DNA of 64,000 nt from Pochonia chlamydosporia 170 (Eukaryota > Ascomycota > Sordariomycetes > Hypocreales > Clavicipitaceae). The stretch spans positions 1,798,001 through 1,862,000 of the forward strand of contig NC_035796.1 in the NCBI RefSeq assembly GCF_001653235.2, in the 5' to 3' direction. Positions 43,879 to 55,448 of the stretch are shown here, in pieces. The notes beneath the pieces are model-generated. The model saw only the letters and a list, made by a program, of their open reading frames with translations, ran no database searches and was not told where the DNA came from. A program made the position numbers and the translations under genes. Within the stretch, counting starts at the first letter, position 1; each line of letters starts with the position of its first letter.

Positions 43879-46800
43879 ATCCGCTTCTTCACGTTCTTTC
43901 TATCTCTTCTCTTTCTTGCAGTTTCTCTTGTTAGTGCTAAGGAGTGTAGCTCGTTGAAGCCTTGTGCGACAGGCTGCTGTTCTAAATTTGGCTATTGCGG
44001 ATGGGGAGACGAATTCTGCGGCTTAGGCTGCCTTAATAATTGCAATGCCAAGAAGGACTGTGACGCCAGTCGCCCCTGAAAATTTGGTTGCTGCTTGAAG
44101 TTTAGCTTTTGCGGACTTAGCGGTGACTTTTGTAGTCTGGAAAACTGCGTTGCTGGGTGCCAGACAAAATCACAATGCGACCCTGGCTGGGGTTTGGCGT
44201 ACTTAAACTATAGCACTTGCCCATTGAATGTCTGCTGCTTAAAGCACGGCTTCTGTGGCACGACTGAAGAGTTTTGCGGCGAAGAAAAGGTCAAGCGGCT
44301 ATTGTGTGATGCGAAGTCCTAGAAGGTTAACCGCGTTATTGGGTACTATGAGGCATGGGCTTAGAATAGAGCGTGCAATAGAATCCGTCCCGAAGATATT
44401 ACCGCTAGTGTCTACACTCACATTAATTTTGCATTTGGCAGCGTAGATGCCTTGTCATTTTCTGTCGTACCAGGAGGGGCCAAGGATGTGAACCTCTGGC
44501 GCAGGATGACTGCTGTACGGTTTAACGACCTGGCAGTTAAGATATGGCTTGCTATTAGAGGCTGGACATTTAATGACGACGACTAGCCCACAAGGATGAC
44601 GTTTTCTGATATTGCTGCGTTGGAGAGCAGACAAGCTTGATTTTTCGAATTCTTGATTGGTATTATGCAGACGTATTAATTTGATGGAGTGGACCTGGAC
44701 TGGTATGAAATCCTATTTAGCAGTTGAGGAAGTATTACACGCTCTTGATTAGATCTAGCTGACGTTGAATGCTTACGACAGGGAGTATCCGAGAGCAGCA
44801 GATCGCAGCGGACTATGCCAACTTTCCCGTCTTTGTTAGCCGCTTGCGATCAGCTTTGAAAAATGCCAATCCAGAATATGGCATATCCATTACCATCCCA
44901 ATTAGCTTCTGGTATTTGCAGCACTTTGATATCAAAAGTCTCTAGGAGAACGTTGATTGGTTTAATGTCATGTCATATGACCTCTATGGAAAGTGGGATC
45001 CTTCTACAGATTATGGAAAGGAGCACGGGGCGTTGTACGTACACAACATGCCTTATCACGAGATTCTGTCGGTTGGAATGCTAACAGAAACAGCCTTAAT
45101 GCACATACCAATCTTACTGAGATCCGGGACATGCTCGACTTGCTGTGGCGTAACGACATTAATCCCCAGATGGTGACTCTAGGCTTTGCCTTCTACGGCC
45201 GCAGTGCAACAGCGGCAAGTCCCGGATGTGTGAACCCGGGTTGCCAGTTTGTATCAGCTGGTCTCTCTGGATTGTGCAGCAACGAAGCTGGAGTTCTCCT
45301 CAACACGGAAATTGACCAAATCATTAAGGAGAATTCCTTGACACCCAACTTTGACAAGGAGGCGGCAATAAAATGGATTTCCTGGGGTGGAAACCAATGG
45401 GTTTCCTACGACGACGCTGACACCTTTAAAATCAAGGCCGACTTTGCCAAGTCATTCTGCCTCGGCGGTGTGATGGTCTGGGCAGTTAGCCACGACACGG
45501 TGGATGGGAAGTATGCCACAGGGTTGGCCGATGCTGTCAACCGGGCTCCTTTTAAGCTTCCTGGAAGCGCATACATAACTGTGGCAACAGCCATGACAAT
45601 GAGCGATCAGGATAACTACTGCCGCTGGACGAACTGCAACGAAGACTGTCCAAACGGTTTCGGTGATATAATTCGGGCAGATAGCAGCGCCTTCGACCCG
45701 GATAATACCTACATGGTCTCTGATTCTGGGTGTATCAAAGGGACTTGTAAATGGTGCTGTCCCAAAAAGTTGAACTGGCCCTTGTGCCGCTGGCGAGGTT
45801 TTAAGAACAACAGCGCATGCGAGCCGGGATGTTAAGAAGGTGAGGCCGAAGTGCGAACGAATTCCAGAGGGTGCACTCGTTTGGGATATGTTACTGCCTG
45901 TTGCACTAATGTGGAAACGACGGCCCCTTACGCAGAGTGTAAGTGGATTGGTATAGCTCCCAAATGCTCTGAAGATAAGTACGCTGGACCCGACACTTAT
46001 CCATCTGACTATCTAACATTCGTTATTACAGCCACTCATGGATCTGGCGGTATGCCTGCCTGTGACTAGGGGTATTGAAGCCTATGCTGTAAAGGCAAAG
46101 AACCGCCCAAGGCATTCCAGAGGTGTAAGTGGCAGTCTAAGTTCAAAAAGCCCATAACTGAGATCATGTGTGACGATAGTTGTCCCGCGGGACAGATTTA
46201 AATTGCACGGAGTGCCGGAAACAGTAAGCATGGTAATAAGTGCTGGTTAACGCACCACGGCTACTGTTGTGCCGGTGGCTTTTCAGACGATGAACCAAAC
46301 TCGGACAAGAAGAGAGGCACCGGCATCTCTAAAGCCCAGCTCGAGGAACTCGAATATTACCTTGAGTCCTACAGTAAGAACCCGACCTGCCCAGCCGGCA
46401 TTAGTTTGCTGACGAGAAGGGCCCTTATAAGACGTGGTAGCATGGGATATGAGAATTTCCTTACACTCACAGTTCTGTTATCGGCAGCTCTGAGTCCCCT
46501 AACTATCCGCACCGACATGCGAAATCTGGTAGCAAATTACTTTGGATTTTCGCGCGGCATTGCCACGGTGGACAAGTTGCACACTTGGCGGGTTTGACAA
46601 GAGGACGGTGTCCAGTTCTTTTCCTCTTTCTTATGCAATCCTATGGATGTCACTGCCGCAATGCGGGCTCGCTACAATGCACAAACCCAATTATGTAGGG
46701 TTTGAGGAAGTTCATTAGTCAAACGAGAGCGGCTGGCGTTAAAGTCAAAGCATCCTACTGCCCTTGACATCAACAGTAAAGGCATTATTGCGGAACCTTT

Positions 46801-47650
46801 TAATGTATTTGATGAAAGAACATTTGGATCTGGCGGTAATGGTCGGCCACTTGTACAAACAGCCCTGGAAGGTGCGGTCAACGGTGACCTATCACTACAT
46901 TATGCAAGATGGCTTTGGCTGAGAGGCATTAGAAGCTTGCGCTACTTTGCACTGGAAGTTGCCTACTGGATTGGGCCACAAGTTGGCACTGCGCCATCAG
47001 AGACAATACGTAATAGATATACAACTCCGGGAAGAAGCGATGAACGGTGGATTGTCTTCCACATCCACTTCAAATCCGACGCTCCTAATGATATCGACGC
47101 GGCACGCAATCAAAGACTGAATAACGGGTTGACCCGGCAGCGTATGTTTGACCGAATCCCCGGCACATCAAACTCCTGGGGCTTTTATTCTGGAGCCACC
47201 TACGTCCGTATCTATCACGGATCGACGATTCAAGGATTCTCGAATGCAGACCCCCGTGTCCGCTACAGCGACAACGCCGGCGTCAACCAACGTTTTGGAG
47301 TTCACGATTGTGACAGAAGCGAAGAGCGATGGTACATTGGCCAGCCAGCACCTCCGGGAGCAAATGCGTATGCCCTAGCACTCGCGGCCTGGGGACAACA
47401 TCTCGTACAACGGCAAATCGCGAACATGGCCTCGTTTACCTATATATTTCCAGATACTCTCGGAGCCGCAAACACACAAAACAATCAGATGCCTCATCGA
47501 CAACCTAGGGCTGTAGGTGATGCTTTGTATGAGAATTTTGGTCCCGATGGGTTACTCATGTTTCGATTTGAGGATATTCGCCCTCTTCCCCCTGTACATC
47601 CAACCCATCCTGCCCAAGAGGATCTTCTTGATGACCCTTACATCCCTTAG
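43879..47650 (+). pseudogene. Decayed chitin-binding GH18 chitinase of the killer-toxin-like (subgroup C) type
   Basis: Reading starts at a signal-peptide-like segment (RFFTFFLSLLFLAV) preceded by ATC where ATG is expected. Then come chitin-binding type-1 modules (GCCSKFGYCG near 43980, CGLSGDFC near 44110, VCCLKHGFCG near 44240), a GH18 domain (INFAFG, then DGVDLDW near 44690 with an intron inside the active-site motif), VTLGFAFYGRS near 45180, and a long Cys-containing C-terminal extension ending at 47650. About a dozen in-frame stops are present (for example 44077, 44320, 44362, 44584, 44638, 44677, 44943, 45833, 46067, 46076), plus a small deletion near 44800. A second intron at about 45032-45091 has GTACGT and GCTAACAG. 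The last 237 codons are open. Intact homologues bind and cut chitin outside the cell. This copy cannot give a full product. Confidence 0.85.
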
Positions 47651-48275
47651 TCCAGAATATACCATGTAGCTGCCTGATATTCGAGGACATCCTGTGTCTA
47701 CAATATATATATATATTCCTTGTTATACCTTTCCCGAGTGACGTGCTGCGCTAGATATTGGCACTGAAAGCTGCCGGGGGTATCCAAGTAACCACTGAAT
47801 GCTTTGGACTTGATCCGTAATAGAGGCCCTTGCCAAACTGGTCGCTTCCAAAGCCTGAGACGATTTTGAGTTGATAATCTTTCCCAAGTTTCTTGAACAA
47901 ACGAGCTAGCTACATCACTCTACTTATGGTGGAATGGACTGCAACTGCTTCCCCAAGTGGGTGCCCAGGTGCTAAAATGTTAACTTGTTTGTTATCCTGT
48001 CCCAGTGGCTGTCCCTGTCTTTTCAGTATGAAACCCTCAACCTGTCATGTGACTCATCGTCCGTTTAACATGAGGGCAGAGAGGGGACACAGAGTCCAAA
48101 TTGCCTTGAGCCCATGTTTCCCTTCATCTGTGACCTTAATCCTCCACCTACACAGGTCTTCAATGCCGCAAAATCCGGCCCCTTTGAATCGAACAGGCAG
48201 CTTTCAGCTACTCCCAACTTACAATCTTCTCCGTCTCTTGCTTGAATCTATCATCTAGACTTATTAGCAGCTGCT
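47651..48275. other. Intergenic, upstream of the ankyrin gene
   Basis: No gene seen. Contains a short TA microsatellite near 47704-47716. Confidence 0.5.
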
Positions 48276-50522
48276 ATGCATGACAGAACTCCCAACGCGT
48301 CTGAATGGGCTGTGCTAAACACTTCAGGACAACACCACCAGCAGCAAGATCGACCGCCGCCCGCAATCGTCGTTCACCTCAGCACGCCGTCTGGGGCGCT
48401 TGTCCAAGCAATATTCGACCAGGACCTCCAAGCAGTGAATAAGGTTCTCGACTCTAAGCCGGATCTGGCAAACAACCTCGTGTCACATCGAGGCCCTCTG
48501 TACAAGAAATGGCTGCAAGATCAAAATGCCGGGATGGGTTGTTGTCGGACCCCACGCGATTTGTTTTATGGAACACCGCCCAGACTGGTCGAGCCGGCTG
48601 TTGTTTTTGCCGCGACAGCACACAGCTGGAAGGATGCGTCATGTGTCCCACGCGATATCCCAGCAGAGAGTGTTACGATTGTTAGGACTCTCATCGAGAG
48701 GGGAGCAACTCTTTCATGTTCCCTAGGCCCACATGACCCAGTCATTATTGACATGGTGCATCAATTTGTTTGGCCTCAACAGGCTATCTGGACAGCTTGT
48801 TCAAGGCAGGACAGTCCTGAAATCTTAGAGCTTCTTGTTCGTGCTGGAGCTGATCCACTTGGATCAGCGATAAACACGACGGAGTTACGCGAGATGGCCA
48901 TCGAAGCTGCGACTATGAACGATGGAGGTGGCTCTGTGGCATTCCTCTTAGACTGTGCCATAGCGGCCCAAGATAAGATTGGCGACTATATAGATATGTT
49001 ACAGCTGGCAGCATCCATGGCAAATGAACGCGTCGTTGATGTATTTTTGCAAAAAGGCGCTGTGGAGTTAATCAACAAGCGACTTTCTCCCGTGCATGAG
49101 CATTACAATCCATTTGACTCAATTGAGAGACCAAGACACCTTTCTCCGAAGCTTGGATGTACAGTCCTCATGCAAGTTGTGCTTTGCGAAGCATTTGGTT
49201 ACTCTGGCTATAAAGGTTCTGGCCTTGTTCGCGCATGGGCACTGCCCAATAATTTGAGGCACAGAGAAAGCCTCGTCCACAGCTTGCTCGATGCTGGAGC
49301 TGACGCCACTGTAAGGCGCATTGAAGACAATGCTACTTTGGTTCATGGTGTATGTAGATGGGCCGGACCAAACATTATTCGTCGAATAATTTCCACATCT
49401 GGCTGTGATATCGACGAGACATATCACCACAAGCCATCACCATCTAGTAACAGGCATTTCGATGTAGCGCCTCCCGAATTCACTTGCGGCGGTGATGGCG
49501 TTGGATATTTGCACATAGCTGCCAGGTATTTCAACCTTTTAGGTGCGCAAGAACTGATTGAAAGCGGACTACAGCCAAGGGAAGATGCATCTGGGAGAAC
49601 GGCACTTCACTGGGTTGCTCTGTCCGATGAAGAATACTCCAACTTTAGGGAAGAGCAAAGGGCGAAACAGCGTGGTTATACGTCTGATCCGGGATTGGAT
49701 TGTAACCCTGCCCTACAAATGTCTAAATACCTGGTTGAAACTGGAGTCGCTATTGATGCGCAAGATTGCTGTGGCAGAACAGCACTTCATTACACATGCA
49801 GATTCAAAAACGTCGGCCTTATCATCCAACTCCTATCTTTGAATGCAAATTGCGGTGTGAAAGACAACGAAGGTAACACTGCGTTGCACGCATTAGCCCA
49901 GAAGGGATTTGCCAGGGATGTTATACACGCAGATGACGAGAATATTCTCGTGGTTTCAGAGTTAGTGCTAGCTTTCACCCGGAACCAAAGCTTCAAACCT
50001 AACGAGAAGAACGTCAATGGTGAGACAGCACTTATTATTGCTTGTAAAATGGCTTCCATTACCACGGTAGAGGTTCTGCTCTCTATTGGTTGTAACCCTA
50101 ATATTTCGGACGAGGACCTGTGCACGCCATTGCATCACATACTATTGTCACCGGACCATTTGCATCCCGACGACACCGCAGAATCTGAACAATGGGAAAG
50201 AGAAGATATGAGAATCGATAAATTGAAAAAACTTCTGCTTGTGGCCGGAGCAAATGAGAGACTGGTAAATAACAAGGGTCAAACCTTTGCGGATATGAGG
50301 GCTGCTGAGGCGATGGCTATTGCCGCAGCTAGAGAGCGGGGCAAAGAGCATATTGAGAGATTGAAACGAGCTCGTGAGGAGGAGGAAAGAGGGCGTCGGA
50401 GCCGTGGCCATAGATTTGGTCTTGGATCTAGTGGTCGTGGCCGTGTACCTGCGTCTATCTTGGACCCCGAGGACCCAATACCTGTTTCTGGAGCTGGTCA
50501 TGGGAGAGGCAACGGTCGTTGA
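48276..50522 (+). CDS. Ankyrin-repeat protein with RG-rich tail
   Basis: Single-exon 748-aa protein. Ankyrin repeats are scattered over most of the length: ILELLVRAGADPLG (about 185-200), VVDVFLQKGAVELI, VHSLLDAGADATV, GYLHIAARYFN, GRTALHWVAL (about 440), GRTALHYTCRFKN, GNTALHALAQKG, GETALIIACKM and TPLHHILL. The end is charged: a helical MRAAEAMAIAAARERGKEHIERLKR stretch in two parts, then a Glu/Arg run and a Gly/Arg-rich tail (SRGHRFGLGSSGRGRVP), which could bind nucleic acid or be disordered. No catalytic domain. Likely a protein-interaction scaffold; role unknown. Codon use and composition look like conserved genome, unlike the DNA just upstream. Confidence 0.88.
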   Translation: MHDRTPNASEWAVLNTSGQHHQQQDRPPPAIVVHLSTPSGALVQAIFDQDLQAVNKVLDSKPDLANNLVSHRGPLYKKWLQDQNAGMGCCRTPRDLFYGTPPRLVEPAVVFAATAHSWKDASCVPRDIPAESVTIVRTLIERGATLSCSLGPHDPVIIDMVHQFVWPQQAIWTACSRQDSPEILELLVRAGADPLGSAINTTELREMAIEAATMNDGGGSVAFLLDCAIAAQDKIGDYIDMLQLAASMANERVVDVFLQKGAVELINKRLSPVHEHYNPFDSIERPRHLSPKLGCTVLMQVVLCEAFGYSGYKGSGLVRAWALPNNLRHRESLVHSLLDAGADATVRRIEDNATLVHGVCRWAGPNIIRRIISTSGCDIDETYHHKPSPSSNRHFDVAPPEFTCGGDGVGYLHIAARYFNLLGAQELIESGLQPREDASGRTALHWVALSDEEYSNFREEQRAKQRGYTSDPGLDCNPALQMSKYLVETGVAIDAQDCCGRTALHYTCRFKNVGLIIQLLSLNANCGVKDNEGNTALHALAQKGFARDVIHADDENILVVSELVLAFTRNQSFKPNEKNVNGETALIIACKMASITTVEVLLSIGCNPNISDEDLCTPLHHILLSPDHLHPDDTAESEQWEREDMRIDKLKKLLLVAGANERLVNNKGQTFADMRAAEAMAIAAARERGKEHIERLKRAREEEERGRRSRGHRFGLGSSGRGRVPASILDPEDPIPVSGAGHGRGNGR

Positions 50523-51853
50523 AGTTTAGTTAAGGAGTGTGAAACTTAATTTATACACAATATTGAGTCGAATTGGCATTCGAGCTACTGGCTGGCGATG
50601 CTATGCTCCATTTACACTTCAGGGTCTCCTGGCAAATCTCGGCTGACCCGATTGCGCTGCTACTCCTTTCCTTTCGGGCCGATGTGAACGCATGAAAGCA
50701 TGATTTACCCAATGGAATAGTTAACGGCTCCGATTCTAAGCTTTAGTTAGTTCCTAACCCGAAGGTACTTTAACGCCAACGCTATCCAAATCGTTGTGTG
50801 CCGCTTCAAAACTGACTCATCAGACTCCAAATATCACCACCAAATTCGAACCACCAGAAACTCAATTACGCGGGGACTTGGTCAAAGAACGGAGCAGGGA
50901 CCCAGGCAAAAGATGTAGTTTGGAAAAATGCTACTGGTCCCACGACGATCCAGCAGCGACAGTTTGTTGGCAATGAATTACAAGTAAGCGAAAAGGGCGC
51001 CTATAGAGGCTCCTACGTTAGCAAAGACAGGGCAAGGTTTCTGGTAAGACTTAAACCAGCTGTAGTACCAAGGGTAAGGTTATTAAAACTTATCTCCATC
51101 TTTACTTTGACACACTAAAGCACTTTAAAGGGAAAATGGTTTGAAAACAAAAACGATAAATCATATATCTAAATAGGCATGGACCATCGTCGCGGAGCAG
51201 CTGGTCAGCTTCCCACCCAGGATAGATACTGAAGAACGGAGTCGGGTCTAGTATACCAGATCAAAAGTTCACAAAACCAACTCAAACTGCCCTCCTGCTG
51301 CAACGGAAAACAGTGTCTATCTCAAAGCATGAGGAACAAGACAGAGTCACGCGAGGCAGGTCTGACGGCAAAACGGCGGTGTGCTTGGAATCCTGGGAGG
51401 CGCTCTTATCAAGGCGCAAATAATAGAATCGAGGCTCGGTAATGGATCGGGCCAATCACAAGGAAAATAGAAGATGTGATACTCGCGATCTGAGAAGAGC
51501 CTCACGCCCGTCTTAGTAGCTACTCCGTCCGTACATCCATACTCACATTATTGGTTGATAACTTGTTTTCTTTTACTGGTCGCGTGGCACTGCATACCGC
51601 AGGTAGAGAGAATGCATCGTCCTCGCCACAAACTGGGTGCCATTCATCGGCATAACGTCAGCCTTCCTAATGCATAACGTAATCCACAATGATTAACTCG
51701 CAGACACGCTGGGTGTGGTAGATACTGTGCCTCCGATCATCAAAGCCTCCGTCCGCTGCTAGCAGAATTTATAAGGATCCGCGATGTTGATGCTGTTTAC
51801 TAGTCCATGGATTACACCTAGCTGCTGAAGCTGCGGAAACAAGATTATGCACA
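50523..51853. other. Intergenic, upstream of the metallopeptidase
   Basis: 1.3 kb without a supported gene. Confidence 0.5.
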
Positions 51854-54099
51854 ATGGCCTCAAACGAAGAGATTCAGCCACTGCCAAGATTTGCGGCGAC
51901 GCCAGATTCGATTGCGGAAGATGCAGAGAGACTCGTTCAGCGTTCACGACATTTCCACGATGATTTGGTTCAGACCGTCACTCCGTCGACGGCTACCTTT
52001 GCCAATGTTATACTCCCTCTTATCAACATGGAAAACGAATTCGCCCTTCAGTCCAATATCCTCTGCTTCTATCGACATGTTTCTGAAGACGCTGAGATCC
52101 GTGCGGCATCAAGCAAAGTCCAGACATTATTTAATGCCTTTCTCACCGAGTTGTTGATGCGTGAGGACATCTTTACCCTGGTCCGTACAGTGCACAACCA
52201 GAGCAAGGATCTTGACCAGGAGTTCGCGTCACTATTGACGTTTGTATACAACAGGCACATCCAGACGGGGGTCGGGTTACTTGGCGAGGGTCAGAAGCAA
52301 CGCTTTCAGGCCATACAAGCAAGGCTTAGCCAAATAAAAACAACCTTTCGAGAGAATCTCGTTAGCGATAAGACTACTATCAGTTTTACCTTGGCCGAGC
52401 TGGAAGGCGTTCCCGATAGGATCCTAGCAAAATTGGAAAAAAAGGGCGCACCACAGGACCAGTACGAGGTCATGCTTTCTAATCCTAGCCACACGGAGAT
52501 TCTTTCATACGCAACGAGGAGCGAGACGAGAAAACGTATGTTTATTGCCAGCCAGAATAGATGTAGTGACAATGGGCCTCTTCTCAAGGAAGCTGTCATT
52601 CTCCGACACGAATCCGCTTGTCTGCTTGGATTCCCAAACCACGCTGCTCGTCAACTTCAGGGGACGATGGCCGAAACTCCAAACACGGTGAACGATTTTC
52701 TGGAGGATTTACGCATCAAGATCACACCAACTGGGCTAGATTCATTAAAGGTGTTCAAAGATTCGAAGAGGGACCATCTCAGTAATCAGGGTGAGGCAGA
52801 CCAGCATAACGACCGATTTTTTCTTTGGGATTACCAGTTCTACCACCGCCTGATACTCGAGCAGGAAATTTCGCTCGACAGGCAGAAATTGAGGGAATAT
52901 TTCCCAGTACAAACAACCATCGCTAACATGATGAGTATATTTGCCCATCTGTTTGGATTGGAGTTTACAGAACTGCAGACAGGCGAGAAGACCCCGCACA
53001 TGCTCTGGCACGAAGATGTCCAAGTCTTTCGAGTTCATGAAAGCCGGGAGCGTGGTCGCGAGTTCCTCGGACATTTATATATTGACCTTTTTCACCGACC
53101 AGGCAAATATGCACAAGCATCGTGCTTCAACCTCCAGCCAGTAAGAGCATCCTCATCAAGCCCAAATAATCCCATCTCATGACCATCTCTAGGGGTTTAC
53201 TCGGCAGGATGGGTCACGTTCATTTCCGGCAGTGGCATTTCTCTGTGATATCCCTAAACCAACCTCGACAAAACCAAGTCTCCTGTGGCATTTTGAAGTG
53301 GTACTTATGTTCCATGAGCTTGGCCATAGCATGCATGATATTGTGTGTAAGACCCAATATTCCCGCTTCCACGGGCCGGATGGCGTCCCTGTTGACTTTG
53401 GTGAACTACCAAGCCAACTGCTTGAACAGTGGTGTTGGATGCCATCGCAGCTCAAAGCCCTCAGTTGCCACTACTCGTATGTAGACTCTGGCATGCTTGA
53501 GCTCTGGAAGACGGAGAATGAAGCTGCTGGTGTTACCCAGCCGGATATACATATGCCAGATGAGATGATACAGTCTCTTCTTCAAGCTAGACGCCTTACT
53601 TTTGGGCCGTTGTTCTACCTAGACCAGCTGCAGCGAAGCATGTTTGACATGGCCATCCATCAGCCATCCAACATGAAAGAAGCCGAATCACTTGATCCAG
53701 CTGCCGTGTGGAACAGGCTCCACAGGGAAATTAGACTCATTGATGGCCCTGAAGCGCTTGGTCAGGGATACACCTGGGGACACGGCTACGCTACCTTCTC
53801 CCATTTAATGCAGGATGATTATTCTGCTGGGTACTATGCCTGTCTATTGTGGGTTCATCTAAAACCCACTCATACAAGCTACGGAAATACTGACATTGTT
53901 GATTCCCAGTTCACAGGTGTTCGCGGCAGATCTGTTCTTCACAGGGTTCAAAGATGACCTCACAAATAGCGAGCAAGGACAAAGATATCGTCAGGTCATT
54001 CTTGAAAAGGGTGGATGCCAAAACCACATGCAAGCTCTTGGTGAATTCTTGGGTCGAGCGCCGTCAGCAAAACCGTTTGAGAGTCTTCTCGGGATTTGA
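51854..54099 (+). CDS. M3-family zinc metallopeptidase (saccharolysin / MepB-like oligopeptidase)
   Basis: Exons 51854-53140, 53193-53848 and 53910-54099 (2133 nt, 710 aa), with introns of 52 and 61 nt. The zinc site is HELGH at about 470-474, followed by the third ligand Glu in DFGELPSQ at about 500. Family sequence around it is well kept: CFNLQPGFTRQDGS, HFEVVLMFHELGHSMHD, PSQLLEQWCW, and later GYTWGHGYATFSHLMQDDYSAGYY with the Tyr/His residues that hold substrate in M3 enzymes. There is no obvious targeting peptide, so it is probably cytosolic, trimming short peptides as yeast Prd1 does. The length fits thimet-oligopeptidase relatives. Confidence 0.93.
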
Positions 54100-54995
54100 G
54101 TGGAACGAAAAATGGGTTACTTGATGTCTTAGGTGATTCGTGATGACCACGCAACCGATGCTGATAAGCATATGAAACCAGGTAGATAATATGAAGCGCT
54201 TGGTCTTTCTTGAGACCTTGATATCAAGACCACAGACAAGCCATCCTAGGCCGCTGAGCCAATGGAGTGTTGACACTATTCTCGATACCCAGGGGGTAAA
54301 ACGCCCATGGTTCGATACATGAGAGAGGCTAGGCGGAGCAATGGCCGGAGGAGTGCAAGCATCTTACATACTGCTAGCCCTGGTGGCGTAATTATGGTCC
54401 AACGTTCATCCGCCGGCGGATGACGCAAAACGCCCAGGACATACCGCCGGCGTATCTCCCAAGTCTTTGATTGTATCTTACATAAGAACTGTTCCAGTGT
54501 CGTAAGACTGAAAGTACATGACAGCCTTCAATGAAGCAAGACTGGCAATCGCCGAATGACTATTGCGATGTGCGAGTTATGACAGAACAGGCTGCGACTA
54601 CTGTCAGGGGTAGGCTACAGCTATGTGTCGTGAGATTCCGGGAGCAAAAGATCTTTGTTCATCAGCCATATCATGCAATGGTCAACCGGAATACCAGCTT
54701 CATCATCATCATTACATTTCCAGCTGTCATTATCCGCCTACTAGTTATGACGAGAGAAGTCGAAAGTACGTGAAGAAAACTGTCAGGTACAAGGAATTCC
54801 TAGGGGCATCTCGTGGTCAACACGTAATTCATCCCCCAAATTACTAAAGTCACGAGCAAGCAAGTCACACTCCTGATTCTGTGGCTATATATCGAAAGCT
54901 ACCAGCCCGCAGAGCTTAACAGTATACATCTCTACCACAAACCTCAAAGACTGTACTCCGTCCAAGAAACTTGACACCTTCACAACATTTTCAAC
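54100..54995. other. Intergenic, upstream of the repeat-peptide gene
   Basis: 0.9 kb. A short inverted or repeated motif with GCCGGCGGATG / GCCGGCGTAT lies near 54412-54455. The last 150 bp contain TATATATCG and CT-rich stretches suitable for a promoter of the gene that follows. Confidence 0.45.
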
Positions 54996-55448
54996 ATGCA
55001 GTTTTCCTCTATCTTTCTTGTAGCCCTTGCTACTTTCGCCTCATCGGCTCCAACCGCTGCTACGGACATAATCGGTAAGAGAGTCTATTGCACCGGGAAG
55101 TGGATGTCTATGTTAACCGAGCCAAGGTCGTGATCCGGCGCCACAGCGTAACGCCCAGGGTTATGGGGGCTACTACATCAGTACGTACCTGATACCGACA
55201 AAAGCCTCAGACGCAGCTAACAGACGAAATTACAGAAGAACGGAACGAGAGTGAGGAAGAACCCGCGGAAGAATTACGAAATCGCAAGTTTTGACAAGTA
55301 ATAGAACGTGATCCGGCGCCACAGCGCAATGCCCAGGGCTACGGCGGCTATTATATCAGTATGTTCCGATAGCGACGAGCAGAGACAGAAGCTAATGGGA
55401 TAAACAGAGGAAAGAGGAGATGTCGAAGAGAAGGTCTCGCTGTACTAG
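54996..55448 (+). CDS. Secreted repeat-peptide precursor (Kex2-processed / RiPP-like candidate), five exons
   Basis: Exons 54996-55074, 55127-55180, 55236-55250, 55305-55358 and 55408-55448 (243 nt, 80 aa). Introns are 52, 55, 54 and 49 nt; those at 55181 and 55359 have GCTAAC/GCTAAT branch points. The protein has a signal peptide (MQFSSIFLVALATFASSA) and a short pro-part, and then two copies of DPAPQRNAQGYGGYYI at residues 29-44 and 52-67. The first copy follows GR and the second follows KR, the usual Kex2 site; each copy is followed by KER. The two 54-nt exons differ at seven third-codon positions, all silent. Such layouts are known for Kex2-processed repeat proteins, alpha-pheromone precursors and ustiloxin/epichloecyclin-type RiPP precursors. 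DPAP could be trimmed by an X-Pro/X-Ala dipeptidyl peptidase. No UstY-type oxidase gene is seen nearby. Function unknown. Confidence 0.75.
55127..55180 (+). repeat. Core-peptide exon, copy 1
   Basis: 54-nt exon encoding the first 16-residue core peptide of the precursor; pairs with 55305-55358. Flanked by its own introns. Confidence 0.8.
55305..55358 (+). repeat. Core-peptide exon, copy 2
   Basis: 54-nt exon with the same start and end phase as copy 1. Seven silent differences (CGT/CGC, AAC/AAT, GGT/GGC, TAT/TAC, GGG/GGC and two TAC/TAT). Confidence 0.8.

Noticed and set aside
54996..55448. Reading the repeat-peptide locus as an ordinary alpha-type mating pheromone gene
   Set aside because: Core peptide lacks the Trp-Cys...Cys-Trp or WHWLQL-like features of known ascomycete pheromones; only the precursor layout is similar.
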